DNA of 32,829 nucleotides from Pyrinomonadaceae bacterium (GCA_030841105.1 JAVEDE010000007.1:1-32829); one strand, 5' to 3'; numbered from the stretch's first letter, positions 9,657 to 16,799 are shown. Made by a program: numbers and translations. Notes: a model not told the origin generated them from the sequence alone.

Positions 9657-9788
9657 GGGTAAGGGGTAAAGGGGAAGGGGTAAAGGTAAGAAGAAAGCAA
9701 AGCCATCATGCCGCATGAATCAACTCCTGTGTCTATTCTTTTCCTTTCCCCTGATTATCCTTTACCCCTTCCCCTTTACCCCTTACCC
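9657..9788. repeat. Perfect 30-bp inverted repeat with G-quadruplex-capable arms
   Basis: The arms 9657-9686 and 9759-9788 are exact reverse complements, separated by 72 bases. Each arm, on its G-rich strand, carries a GGG run and three GGGG runs joined by loops of 2-4 bases (TAA, TAAA, AA). That fits a four-tract G-quadruplex with short loops. Related partial units (GGGTAAAGGGGAAGGG at about 9629-9645, and GGGTAAA continuing past 9788) flank the arms. It lies between the mscS stop and the TetR promoter region. Confidence 0.8.
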
Positions 9789-9812
9789 TTTACCCTTCCT
9801 CGTCTCTGTTTC

Positions 9813-10967
9813 TCATCCTCGCGTCAGGTTCTCTTCGTGTTCCTCGTCTGTCTCGCCCGCGTCGGTGAGGGTGAGGTGCTGGCCGCCGGGAGCGTTGAGG
9901 CGCAACTCCGCGCCGCGCAAATTGAGGTCGCGTTGCGGGAAGGGGATTTCGATGCCCGCCTCTTTGAAGAGACGCCAGATGCGATAGTTGATGTCGCTCT
10001 TGATCTGCGGGTGGCGGCGCGGCCTGTCCGTCCAGACGAGCAGGCGGAAGTCGAGCGACGATTCGCCGAACCCCAAGAACTGCACGGTCGGCTTCGGGTC
10101 GGGCAGCACGTGGTTGACGCCTTCAGCCGAGCGCAAGAGCGTGTCGGTGACGAGATCAATGTCCGAGTTGTAAGAGACGCCGATGGGCACGCTGAGGCGC
10201 GAGCGGCGGTCGGCGTAAGACCAGTTGACGAGATTGTCGTTGACGAGTTTCGAGTTTGGGACGATGACGGTGATGCGGTCGTTCGTTAAGACGGAGGTAG
10301 TGCGCAAGTTGATGGACTGCACGCGCCCCTCCGTGAGCTTGCTGTCCGGCCCCGTGATCGTCACCCAGTCGCCGATGCGCGCGGGACGCTCGAAGAGCAG
10401 GATGAAGCCGGAGGCGATGTCGCCCGCGATGAACTGCAAGCCGAAGCCGATGCCGACCGAGAGCGCGGTGAAGAGGACGGCGAGCGAGGTGAACTGCAAG
10501 TTCAGGCCGAGCGAGGCGGCGAAGATGATGCCGAGCGTCAGGATCACGTAATGCGTCAGCCTGAGCAGCGTGAACTGCAACCCCGGATCGAGGTGCGTGC
10601 GCGCGGCCAGACGCCCTTCGAGCAGCTTGCGGATCATGCGCGACAAGACCCACGCGCCGAGCAGGATGAGCACGCCGCCGATGAGCGACGCGACCGAGAT
10701 CTTGAGCGTGTCGCCGATCTCAAGTTTCTGGTTCAGGTAGTTGTTCCAGAAACGGATCAGCCAGTTGACGCTGCCCTCGGGCGCGGGCGGCGCGGCGACG
10801 GTGGTCGTGGTGGTCGTGGTCTGCACGGCCGTCGTCGCGGCCTGCGGGTCGGGCGTCGGCGCGGCTTGCGCCTGCCACAGCCAGAGGTTGACGAGGAGCG
10901 TCTGCCCCGTCGTCATCGCCGCGACAGCGCGCCCCGCCAACGTCTCGCACATCAACGTAGATATCAT
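9813..10967 (-). CDS. MscS family mechanosensitive ion channel
   Basis: This 384-residue protein opens under membrane tension and releases solutes after osmotic downshock. An N-terminal leader and a Thr/Pro-rich stretch (35-65) precede three membrane helices (about 91-110, 137-155 and 160-190). The third is the Gly/Ala-rich pore helix (ALSVGIGFGLQFIAGDIASG) running into the beta-domain hallmark RIGDWVTI. The cytoplasmic vestibule follows, with VPNSKLVNDNLVNWS and the C-terminal region ending near EIPFPQRDLNLR. Start: ATG 10967 has GGGAGG seven bases upstream; a TTG two codons earlier is less likely. Its size suits the small MscS/YnaI-like group. The gene is monocistronic, reading away from the tRNA locus. 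Confidence 0.92.
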   Translation of the reverse strand: MISTLMCETLAGRAVAAMTTGQTLLVNLWLWQAQAAPTPDPQAATTAVQTTTTTTTVAAPPAPEGSVNWLIRFWNNYLNQKLEIGDTLKISVASLIGGVLILLGAWVLSRMIRKLLEGRLAARTHLDPGLQFTLLRLTHYVILTLGIIFAASLGLNLQFTSLAVLFTALSVGIGFGLQFIAGDIASGFILLFERPARIGDWVTITGPDSKLTEGRVQSINLRTTSVLTNDRITVIVPNSKLVNDNLVNWSYADRRSRLSVPIGVSYNSDIDLVTDTLLRSAEGVNHVLPDPKPTVQFLGFGESSLDFRLLVWTDRPRRHPQIKSDINYRIWRLFKEAGIEIPFPQRDLNLRGAELRLNAPGGQHLTLTDAGETDEEHEENLTRG

Positions 10968-11031
10968 CGCCAACCCTCCCGCTTGTCATGCGGCCAATGA
11001 CCTGCGCCGCCACATCGCCAACCCGCAAACG

Positions 11032-11068
11032 AAAAGCCGCCCGTGCTCTCTGGCAAGCGGGGGCGGCT
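11032..11068 (-). terminator. Intrinsic terminator after tRNA-Ser
   Basis: On the minus strand, AGCCGCCC (11068-11061) pairs with GGGCGGCT (11042-11035) across an 18-base loop, and T residues follow (11035-11032). It lies about 20 bases beyond the encoded CCA of the tRNA, so it should end the tRNA transcription unit. Confidence 0.65.
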
Positions 11069-11086
11069 CGAATGTGAAATTCAAAA

Positions 11087-11172
11087 TGGCGGAAGGGACA
11101 GGACTCGAACCTGCAAGCACTTTCGTGCGGTAGTTTTCAAGACTACTGCCTTACCAATTAGGCTACCCTTCC
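11087..11172 (-). tRNA. tRNA-Ser(UGA), CCA encoded
   Basis: This is an 86-nt type II cloverleaf. The acceptor stem is GGAAGGG/CCCTTCC, the D arm is GCCT-N8-AGGC, and the anticodon stem is GTAGT/ACTAC with loop CTTGAAA (anticodon TGA). A long variable-arm hairpin GCAC-GAAA-GTGC follows, then a T arm GCAGG-TTCGAGT-CCTGT (one G-U pair), discriminator G and encoded CCA. The long variable arm and G73 fit seryl-tRNA synthetase recognition, and UGA would read UCA and possibly other UCN codons. The D arm (TAGCCTAATTGGTAAGGC) is unlike the usual bacterial tRNA-Ser form, so this may be a second, element-borne copy. An endonuclease gene immediately upstream ends inside it. Confidence 0.9.
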
Positions 11173-11528
11173 AGCAAAATTCTGGCATACGGAACAAGAC
11201 TTACAGAGTTCCGCCCCGCAAAACATTCGGGCATCAAGTATTCCTCGAATCCAGTTTCCCCGGCGTAGAGGATATACAGCCAGTCGTAAGCGTTTGGCTC
11301 GCATTTTTTAACCACATACCCGCTCGCATTTGAATGAATGTTTCTTAAACCCACTTTCCGATCACTGCTATATTTGACCTGTACCCGTCTGAGTCCATCG
11401 GGTGTATCAACAATTAAGTCATATTTAGCAGATTCGGTTATCGGAAGAGACACGTCATAACCCAAACGGGTAAAGGTTGCGATGGCCTGAGCCGTTGCTA
11501 TGTCACCTTTTCTTTGAGTAGTTCTCAT
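11163..11528 (-). CDS. PD-(D/E)XK homing-endonuclease-like protein (I-Ssp6803I-like)
   Basis: This small nuclease-like protein has 121 residues. The sequence RKGDIATAQAIATFTRLGYDV, then KYDLIV, then RRVQVKYSS matches the compact PD-(D/E)XK fold used by the cyanobacterial intron endonuclease I-Ssp6803I (Pfam PDDEXK_5, group I intron-associated). The active site would be Asp37 and Gln50-x-Lys52, plus an acidic residue in helix 1 (Asp9). The frame extends to a TTG at 11564, but ATG 11528 opens the conserved part; TATTAT and no ribosome site lie just before it. The stop TAG is formed by bases 8-10 of the following tRNA-Ser. Base composition is visibly less GC-rich than in neighbouring genes, suggesting transfer. 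A degenerate tRNA 5' half lies 32 bases upstream, so the gene sits between two tRNA copies. No group I intron was seen around it. Confidence 0.75.
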   Translation of the reverse strand: MRTTQRKGDIATAQAIATFTRLGYDVSLPITESAKYDLIVDTPDGLRRVQVKYSSDRKVGLRNIHSNASGYVVKKCEPNAYDWLYILYAGETGFEEYLMPECFAGRNSVSLVPYARILLEG

Positions 11529-11560
11529 AGAAAATAATATAGCGACAGAGGCAACGAGAC

Positions 11561-11596
11561 TCAAGACTGCTGACTTACCAATTAGCCTAAGCCTCC
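11561..11596 (-). pseudogene. Truncated tRNA 5' half (remnant tRNA-Ser-like)
   Basis: On the minus strand this starts GGAGGCT-TA-GGCTAATTGGTAAGTC-A-GCAGT-CTTGA. It matches 30 of the first 36 bases of the intact tRNA-Ser downstream, through the last anticodon base, and then similarity stops abruptly. The expected 3' partners (ACTGC and AGCCTCC) are absent within about 90 bases, so it cannot fold as a tRNA. It sits 15 bases after a good promoter. Confidence 0.75.
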
Positions 11597-11611
11597 AAAG
11601 TTTACACGCAC

Positions 11612-11641
11612 ACTATAACGCACCGTTCCGCGTCGTCTCAA
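11612..11641 (-). promoter_or_regulatory. Promoter of the tRNA/endonuclease unit
   Basis: On the minus strand, TTGAGA (11641-11636) and TATAGT (11617-11612) are separated by 18 bases, a near-consensus sigma-70 promoter. The truncated tRNA begins 15 bases after the -10 box, as expected for a tRNA promoter. It probably transcribes the remnant, the endonuclease gene and the intact tRNA together. Confidence 0.65.
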
Positions 11642-11739
11642 CCCGCAGGTCGGGCGCGAGCGTCGGTGTCGAAACGCGTGCGCGCGGGACGTGTCGGAAC
11701 TCGGACGATGAGACTCGCGCGCGTCGTTTGTCTCCGGTC

Positions 11740-12615
11740 TTAGTTTTTCGGCTTTTGGAGTTGCTTCCAAGCGACGGTCACCGCGCCGTCTGCGTCTTTG
11801 CGCGTGACGCGAAAGGCGACGAGCACATCGGATGCCTTGTCGCGGTTCGGCTCGAAGGCGATGGAGCGGAGCACGTAGGTCGTGTTCTCGCTGACAGGCG
11901 CGGTCGCGCCGTAGACGTGCTCCGGCGCTTCGAGCCACGGGCGGCTGCGCTTGAATTCCTGCTCCGTCTCGGCCAGCGTCTTCGCGGGGACGAGTTTGAG
12001 GAACGGCCGCACCGCCGGGCTTTGAAGCGTCACGGCGTCGAGCGGCACGTCGCCGAGCGAGGCGATCAGTCCGACCGAGTGCTGCACGAAGCCGACGTTG
12101 AAGAGGTTGTCGCGCAACGCGATGTCGGCGTAAGCGGCAAGGTGATGCTTCCTCGTCCTGAACGAGTAGAACGAGCCGCCGCCCCAGACCGGCGGCACAC
12201 GGTCTGCGCACGAACCGGCGACGTTCACGATGCGCGGGTCTATGACGCAGCCCGTGAAGGGCAGCAAGCGCATCAGCCCCGTGCCGTCTTCGCTGAGCAG
12301 CGCGGCGAGTGAAGCGCGCTCGGCGTCCGTGGGGTAGAGACGCTGCTTGTGCTCGGCCGTCATCTTTCTGGCGGGCGGGGCGACGGTGGGGGCAGTCGTC
12401 GCACGCGCGCGATTCTGCTCGCTCTCGCGCTTGAATCTCTCGTTGTCACGCGCCATCTGCCCGCGCATGATCTCTCCCTCGCGCTCCGTCCGTATCGCCT
12501 CCAAGTCGCCCGGGCGGTTGGGAAAACGAGCGCCTTGCGCCCATGCCCCGCCCGCCACGCAGATCAGGGTGAGAACCAGCGACGACGTTTGCGCGCAGAT
12601 TTTAAACACCTTCAT
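11740..12615 (-). CDS. Secreted hypothetical protein
   Basis: This 291-residue protein starts at ATG 12615, with AGAGGA seven bases upstream; a TTG two codons earlier is less likely. It has a clear Sec signal peptide (hydrophobic core LVLTLICVAGG, then AWA-QG cleavage near residue 27). A charged, probably helical stretch (about 30-85) rich in Arg, Glu and Asn follows, then a globular part. That part has two Cys (TGCVID and AGSCADRV) that could form a disulfide in the periplasm. I do not recognise the family and see no catalytic motif. The start YPTDAERASLAALLSEDGTGLMRLLPFTGC suggests a conserved lineage-specific domain. It is followed after about 140 bases by the tRNA/endonuclease unit and shares no obvious operon. 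Confidence 0.75.
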   Translation of the reverse strand: MKVFKICAQTSSLVLTLICVAGGAWAQGARFPNRPGDLEAIRTEREGEIMRGQMARDNERFKRESEQNRARATTAPTVAPPARKMTAEHKQRLYPTDAERASLAALLSEDGTGLMRLLPFTGCVIDPRIVNVAGSCADRVPPVWGGGSFYSFRTRKHHLAAYADIALRDNLFNVGFVQHSVGLIASLGDVPLDAVTLQSPAVRPFLKLVPAKTLAETEQEFKRSRPWLEAPEHVYGATAPVSENTTYVLRSIAFEPNRDKASDVLVAFRVTRKDADGAVTVAWKQLQKPKN

Positions 12616-12759
12616 AACCAATCCTCTTTCATGTTGCTTTGATCACCGCGAGGCCGCGTCGAATTTTAGCACGCTTCAAAACAGGTTTGTGAGGGCGGCG
12701 GGGCGTGTGCGAGACTGCGGCACGGGCGATGGCCTGCTGTTGTCGCCGTCGCCGCGAAA

Positions 12760-12975
12760 TCACTCGCCTTCCGGTCGCATGCTCGGCAACTTGGAGAGGT
12801 CGAGCACCTGCGAGAACTGCTCGAAGTGAAACATCGTTTCGTCCTTGCAGTGTTCGCAGTAGTAGGTCGCGTCCTCGCCGAGATACATGTCTTTCAAATA
12901 GTAGGCCACGAAGCACCCGTAACAACGCTGTACCCGCCGCCCGAATTTCTCACGCGCTTCTTCCGTATTCGTCAA
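12760..12975 (-). CDS. Small zinc-ribbon-like protein
   Basis: This soluble protein of about 71 residues has two CxxC knuckles, RCYGCFVAYYL and YYCEHCKDE, about 20 residues apart. That spacing is right for one structural zinc ribbon. The frame is open from a TTG at 13038. The upstream part looks non-coding, and TTG 12975 has AAAGGA six bases before it, so I prefer that start. Beyond zinc binding the function is unknown; a protein- or nucleic-acid-binding accessory role is possible. The C-terminus is a short acidic and Pro-containing tail. Its size and rare start codon leave some doubt, but the two Cys pairs argue for a real gene. Confidence 0.6.
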   Translation of the reverse strand: MTNTEEAREKFGRRVQRCYGCFVAYYLKDMYLGEDATYYCEHCKDETMFHFEQFSQVLDLSKLPSMRPEGE

Positions 12976-13111
12976 ACGAAATCCTTTTCTCGCTGCGACG
13001 GCGCAACCGTCGGCATGCGCCTTCGTCGCCGTCGTCAACGTTTGATGTGCGTGCCGTCGCTAATGTTCGATGCGTAAACTCTCGACGCCGCGTCGCCATC
13101 CCGCCCGCCGG

Positions 13112-13144
13112 GACTAACTTTCAAATCATGACTAACTTTCAAAT
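13112..13144. repeat. 15-bp direct repeat pair
   Basis: GACTAACTTTCAAAT occurs at 13112-13126 and 13130-13144, with CAT between them. The second copy contains the stop codon of the carboxylate-amine ligase gene, so the gene's end lies within a small tandem duplication. Confidence 0.7.
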
Positions 13145-14251
13145 TGTGCCCTTAGCCGTTTCGTCCACGATGAGATCAACGACCGACTCGAAACTCTCCG
13201 TGCGCGCGAAGACCTGACGCTGGCGCGCCGCGCCGTTGCCGCGCGCGAGCGTGTAGCGCGTGAGGGCGGCCACCTCTTCCCAGTTGCCGTCCTCTTCGAG
13301 CGCGGGGCGCAGATGCGCGAGAAGTTTCTCCACCACTTCGGCGGCGGGGCGCGCGCATCCTTCGGTCACATCAATGAGTTCGGCGTCGAGGCCGTAGCGG
13401 GCGGCGCGCCACTTGGCGGCGCGCAACACTTCGGGGCGAACCGCTGTGAGCGGTTCGCCGCGCAGGTAATGAGCGTAAGCGGTGCGCGTGAGCGCGCGCA
13501 CGAGTCCCGCGATCATCACGGCCTCGTCTATCGTCAGGCACACGTCCGTGACGCGGTATTCGAGCGTCTCGTAGCGCGCGGAGGGGCGCACGTCCCAGTA
13601 GATTTTCGTCCCGTCCGAGACGCTGCCCGTCTCGACCAGAGTGGCGACGAGCCGGTCGTATTCGGCGCGCGAACTGAAGACTTGCGGCGTGCCGGACATC
13701 GGCCAGCGTCGCCAGATTTCGGTGCGGAAGCTGGTGTAGCCCGTGTCCCAGCCGAGCCAGTAGGGCGAGTTGGCGGCGAGCGCCAAGAGCGGCGCGAGAC
13801 ACAGGCGCGCGCGGTTCATCACGTGGATGGCCGCCTCGCGGTCGCGGATGCCGACGTGGACATGACAGCCGAAGATCAACTGCTCGCGCGCCAGTTGTTC
13901 GTACTCCTCTGCGATGCCGCGATAGCGACGTTTCGGCGTGAGCGTCTGCTCGTCCCAGTGCGAGAAGGGGTGCGTGCCCGCCGCCGCGATGAGGTGGCCG
14001 TCGCGCGCGGCCGCCGTGATGATCTCGCGCCGCAGGTGCGTGAGTTCGTCGCGCACTTCGGCGAGCGTCTCGCAGACGTTCGTCCCGATCTCGATTTGCG
14101 AAAGATAGAGTTCCGGCGTGACGCTCTCGCCGACCGCCTCGCGCGCGCCCGGTAGGATGCTCAGCGCGCGCGGGCGCAACTCGCGCGTCTCGCGGCTGAC
14201 GATCTGATACTCTTCCTCGACCCCGATGGTGAACTGCTCCGTGTCAGGCAT
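13139..14251 (-). CDS. Carboxylate-amine ligase, YbdK/GCS2 family
   Basis: This is a 370-residue member of the glutamate-cysteine ligase family 2. It begins with the hallmark FTIGVEEEYQIV and carries ATP- and metal-site motifs, including LSQIEIGTNVCETL, a His in GTHPFSHW, and FGCHVHVGIRDRE. The later motifs SRAEYDRLV and YWDVRPSARYETLEYRVTD are also present. E. coli YbdK has weak gamma-glutamylcysteine synthetase activity, and the physiological substrate of most members is unknown, so I avoid the name gshA. Start: ATG 14251 matches the family N-terminus; the frame reaches a TTG at 14284. GGGAGGT lies rather far upstream (about 16 bases). It is divergent from the TonB receptor, with starts only 26 bases apart. 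Confidence 0.88.
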   Translation of the reverse strand: MPDTEQFTIGVEEEYQIVSRETRELRPRALSILPGAREAVGESVTPELYLSQIEIGTNVCETLAEVRDELTHLRREIITAAARDGHLIAAAGTHPFSHWDEQTLTPKRRYRGIAEEYEQLAREQLIFGCHVHVGIRDREAAIHVMNRARLCLAPLLALAANSPYWLGWDTGYTSFRTEIWRRWPMSGTPQVFSSRAEYDRLVATLVETGSVSDGTKIYWDVRPSARYETLEYRVTDVCLTIDEAVMIAGLVRALTRTAYAHYLRGEPLTAVRPEVLRAAKWRAARYGLDAELIDVTEGCARPAAEVVEKLLAHLRPALEEDGNWEEVAALTRYTLARGNGAARQRQVFARTESFESVVDLIVDETAKGTI

Positions 14252-14260
14252 AACACGAGT

Positions 14261-14268
14261 GTACAATA
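14261..14268 (+). promoter_or_regulatory. Candidate -10 box for TonB receptor
   Basis: GTGTACAATACC at about 14260-14271 contains TG-TACAAT, close to an extended -10 element. It would start transcription only a few bases before ATG 14278, implying a leaderless or nearly leaderless mRNA. This would explain the missing ribosome site. No good -35 box is present. Confidence 0.35.
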
Positions 14269-14277
14269 CCTCCCGCG

Positions 14278-16761
14278 ATGTCAAAACAAGCGGCCACTTT
14301 CCGGGTTACAAATAACTGCGCCATTCTTCGTTTCCTTCGCGCCCTCGCTCCTTCGCGTGAATTTAATTTCTCGCAAAGGCGCAAAGGCGCAAAGGAAGCG
14401 AGGAGAACTTGGCTTCGCGCTCTTGTTCTGCCGCTCCTGCTCACACTGCCCGTCGCCGCGCTTGCCGCACAGCAACCACAGCAACCGTCGCCGACTCCCA
14501 AGCGCACACTCTCCGGCACGGTCGTCACGCAGCAGGACGAGACGGTCGCGGGCGTGATCGTCCTAGTCCGTTCCGCTTCGGGCGAGCAGCGCACCGAGAC
14601 GGACGCGGGCGGAAACTTTCGTCTCAGCGTGCCCGCCGCCGAAACACTCTCGCTCAGATTCTTCGGACGCCAGATCGCGCTTGTGTCCCGCACCGTCGGC
14701 GCGTCCGAGCCGGGCGAGAATCTCTCGATCCGCGTGGCCTACGTCGTCCCGCCCGTCCACGAAAGCGTCCGCATCGAAGCGACCGCGCTCGACCCCACGC
14801 TCGACCGCTTGAACGAAATTGTCTACGACAACACGCTGTTCCTACGCGACGATCAACTCTTCCAAACCTTGAGCGCAGGAATCAACGCGGGGCAGCACGA
14901 AGGCGGCGGTAAGTCTCTGGAGATTCGCCGCTTCGGCTTCAACCTCGACCACGGCGGCACGAGCGGCGGCCTCAAAGTCTTAGTTGACGGCGTGGGGCAG
15001 AACCAGGCCACGCAGGGACACGGGCAAGGCTATCTCGGCAGTTTAAAAAGTCTGACGCCGGAACTCGTCGCGGGCGTGGACATCTTGAACGGGCCGTTCA
15101 GCGCGCAGTACGGCGACTTCTCCGGCCTCGGCGTCGTCCACATCCGGCAGAAGGAGTCTCTGCCCGATCAACTCACCGTGCGCGTGCAGGGCGGGTCGTT
15201 CGACACGCGCCGCGCCTTCGTCGCCTACAGTCCTGAGTTGAAGGGAGCAGACGCGCTCGTCGCCTACGAAGGGTCGCAGAGCGACGGGCCTTTTGCGAGT
15301 CCGCTGCGTTATCGCCGCGACAACCTGACGGGCAACTACACGCGCCGCCTGAGCGACAAGCGCGCCGCGGGCGTCAAGTTCAACGCGGGGCGCAACGACT
15401 TTCACTCGTCGGGGCAGATGCCTTTGGACGAGGTGGCGGCGGGGCGGCTGTCGCGTTTCGGCTTCCTCGACCCCGACGGCGGCGGCCGCGTTCGCAGCGG
15501 CACGCTCAGCCTGTATTTCCGCGACGAGTCGGCCGCGTCGGGCGCGACGCTCAAGGCCGACGCCTACGTCTCGCGCTCGCTCTTCGACCTCTATTCAAAC
15601 TTCACCTTCTTCCTCTTGGACGAAGTGAACGGCGACGAGATTCAACAGCACGACTCGCGCTTGCAGGAAGGCGCGAACGTGCAAAGCTCGCGCCCCTACA
15701 AACTCTTCAACCAACTCGCTCTCGTCACCGTCGGCGCGAACTACCAAGACAACCAGATCAACGTCGGCCTCTACCCGACCGCCGCGCGCGCGCCCCTCGC
15801 CGTCGGCGCAGAGACGCGCGCGGGCGTGACGACGCGTTTGTTGACCGACGCGCGTGCGCGCGTCACGAACGGCGGCGGCTACGTGCAAAACGGCGTGGAC
15901 TTACTGCACGGCCACCTCCACATCGAGGCGGGCATGCGCTTCGATTATTTTCGCTTCAAAGTAGACGACCGCGTCGCCCCCGAACTTTCGGGGACGGAGC
16001 ACGCGACGCGCTTCCAGCCGAAGTTCAGCGTCGCCTATCTGCCCGCCGACAAGTTTCCGGCGACCTTTTATTTCAACTACGGGCGCGGCATTTCGAGTCA
16101 GGACGCGCGCGGCGTCGTCCGACGCCCCGACGCCCCGCAAGTCTCCACCACAGACTTCTACCAACTCGGCACGTCGCACAAGTTCAAACGCGTCTCGCTC
16201 ATCACCGATCTGTTTTTGATAGACCGCTCGAACGAGCAGGTCTACGTCCCCGACGACGGCACTTTCGAGTTCAGAGGGGCGAGCCGCTCCTACGGTTTCG
16301 AGTTCAAGACCTCGGCGCAACTGACGAAGCACCTCGCCTTCAACGGCGGCCTGACGCGCGTCGCGAACGCCTTCTACCGCGGCACGCGCCCGCGCGTCTA
16401 CGTGGACGGCGCGCCGCACGCGGTCGCCAACACCGCGCTTACGTTCTCCGGTTGGCGCGGCTTGAACGCCTCGCTCGGCTATCGCCACGCGGGCGGCTAT
16501 CGCCTCGACGGCACGGACGCTCGTCTGCGCGCCTCCGGCCTCGACGTGCTCGACCTCAGTCTCTCCAAGCGCGTGCGCCGCTGGCTCGACTTCAACTTCG
16601 CGATTGATAACTTGACGAACAAACGTTACTTCGAGACGCAGAACTACTTCGAATCGCGCCTGCGGCCGGGTGATGCGGCCGCCCCGCGCATCCACGCGAC
16701 GCCGGGCTATCCCCTCGGCGTCACCGCCGGACTCACCTTCCGCTTCTACGGGAAAGCATGA
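14278..16761 (+). CDS. TonB-dependent outer-membrane receptor with carboxypeptidase-like N-domain
   Basis: This 827-residue outer-membrane protein imports a bulky ligand using TonB energy. The first 43 residues include a segment (about 16-43, ending FSQRRKGAKEARR) encoded by an intergenic-type palindrome. A normal signal peptide follows (WLRALVLPLLLTLPVAALA). Next comes a CarboxypepD_reg-like beta domain (about 75-150, LSGTVVTQQDETVAGVIVLV). The plug (about 175-300) has SLEIRRFGFNLDHGG, VLVDGVGQN and VAGVDILNGPFSAQYGDFSG. A 22-strand barrel runs to the end, with NLTNKRYFETQNYFESRL and a final aromatic strand TAGLTFRFYGKA. No in-frame ATG, GTG or TTG occurs between the palindrome and the signal peptide, so ATG 14278 stands although unusual. 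The ligand is unknown. Confidence 0.9.
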   Translation: MSKQAATFRVTNNCAILRFLRALAPSREFNFSQRRKGAKEARRTWLRALVLPLLLTLPVAALAAQQPQQPSPTPKRTLSGTVVTQQDETVAGVIVLVRSASGEQRTETDAGGNFRLSVPAAETLSLRFFGRQIALVSRTVGASEPGENLSIRVAYVVPPVHESVRIEATALDPTLDRLNEIVYDNTLFLRDDQLFQTLSAGINAGQHEGGGKSLEIRRFGFNLDHGGTSGGLKVLVDGVGQNQATQGHGQGYLGSLKSLTPELVAGVDILNGPFSAQYGDFSGLGVVHIRQKESLPDQLTVRVQGGSFDTRRAFVAYSPELKGADALVAYEGSQSDGPFASPLRYRRDNLTGNYTRRLSDKRAAGVKFNAGRNDFHSSGQMPLDEVAAGRLSRFGFLDPDGGGRVRSGTLSLYFRDESAASGATLKADAYVSRSLFDLYSNFTFFLLDEVNGDEIQQHDSRLQEGANVQSSRPYKLFNQLALVTVGANYQDNQINVGLYPTAARAPLAVGAETRAGVTTRLLTDARARVTNGGGYVQNGVDLLHGHLHIEAGMRFDYFRFKVDDRVAPELSGTEHATRFQPKFSVAYLPADKFPATFYFNYGRGISSQDARGVVRRPDAPQVSTTDFYQLGTSHKFKRVSLITDLFLIDRSNEQVYVPDDGTFEFRGASRSYGFEFKTSAQLTKHLAFNGGLTRVANAFYRGTRPRVYVDGAPHAVANTALTFSGWRGLNASLGYRHAGGYRLDGTDARLRASGLDVLDLSLSKRVRRWLDFNFAIDNLTNKRYFETQNYFESRLRPGDAAAPRIHATPGYPLGVTAGLTFRFYGKA
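14324..14407. repeat. Palindromic repeat inside the receptor's 5' end
   Basis: The left arm (about 14324-14361) contains TTTCCTTCGCGCC and CTCCTTCGCGTGAA. The right arm (about 14368-14407) carries the tandem GCAAAGGCGCAAAGGCGCAA and is roughly its reverse complement, with a short AT loop. It is the kind of AAAGGCGC palindrome usually found between genes. Confidence 0.7.
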
Positions 16762-16799
16762 ACCGTGTGGACTGACTGACGCGCCGCGAAAGCCGCGCG

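Noticed and set aside
9657..9788. CRISPR-like or telomere-like repeat array
   Set aside because: The units are inverted rather than evenly spaced direct repeats, with no spacers and no cas genes.
11043..11333. Plus-strand frames giving peptides like GRDRTRTCKH and MAEGTGLEPAS
   Set aside because: These are antisense translations of the tRNA-Ser gene, a well-known source of spurious database proteins.
11087..11596. Group I intron splitting a tRNA gene
   Set aside because: The downstream tRNA is complete with its own 5' half. The upstream half's stems cannot pair with the downstream 3' half, and the gap is filled by the endonuclease gene.
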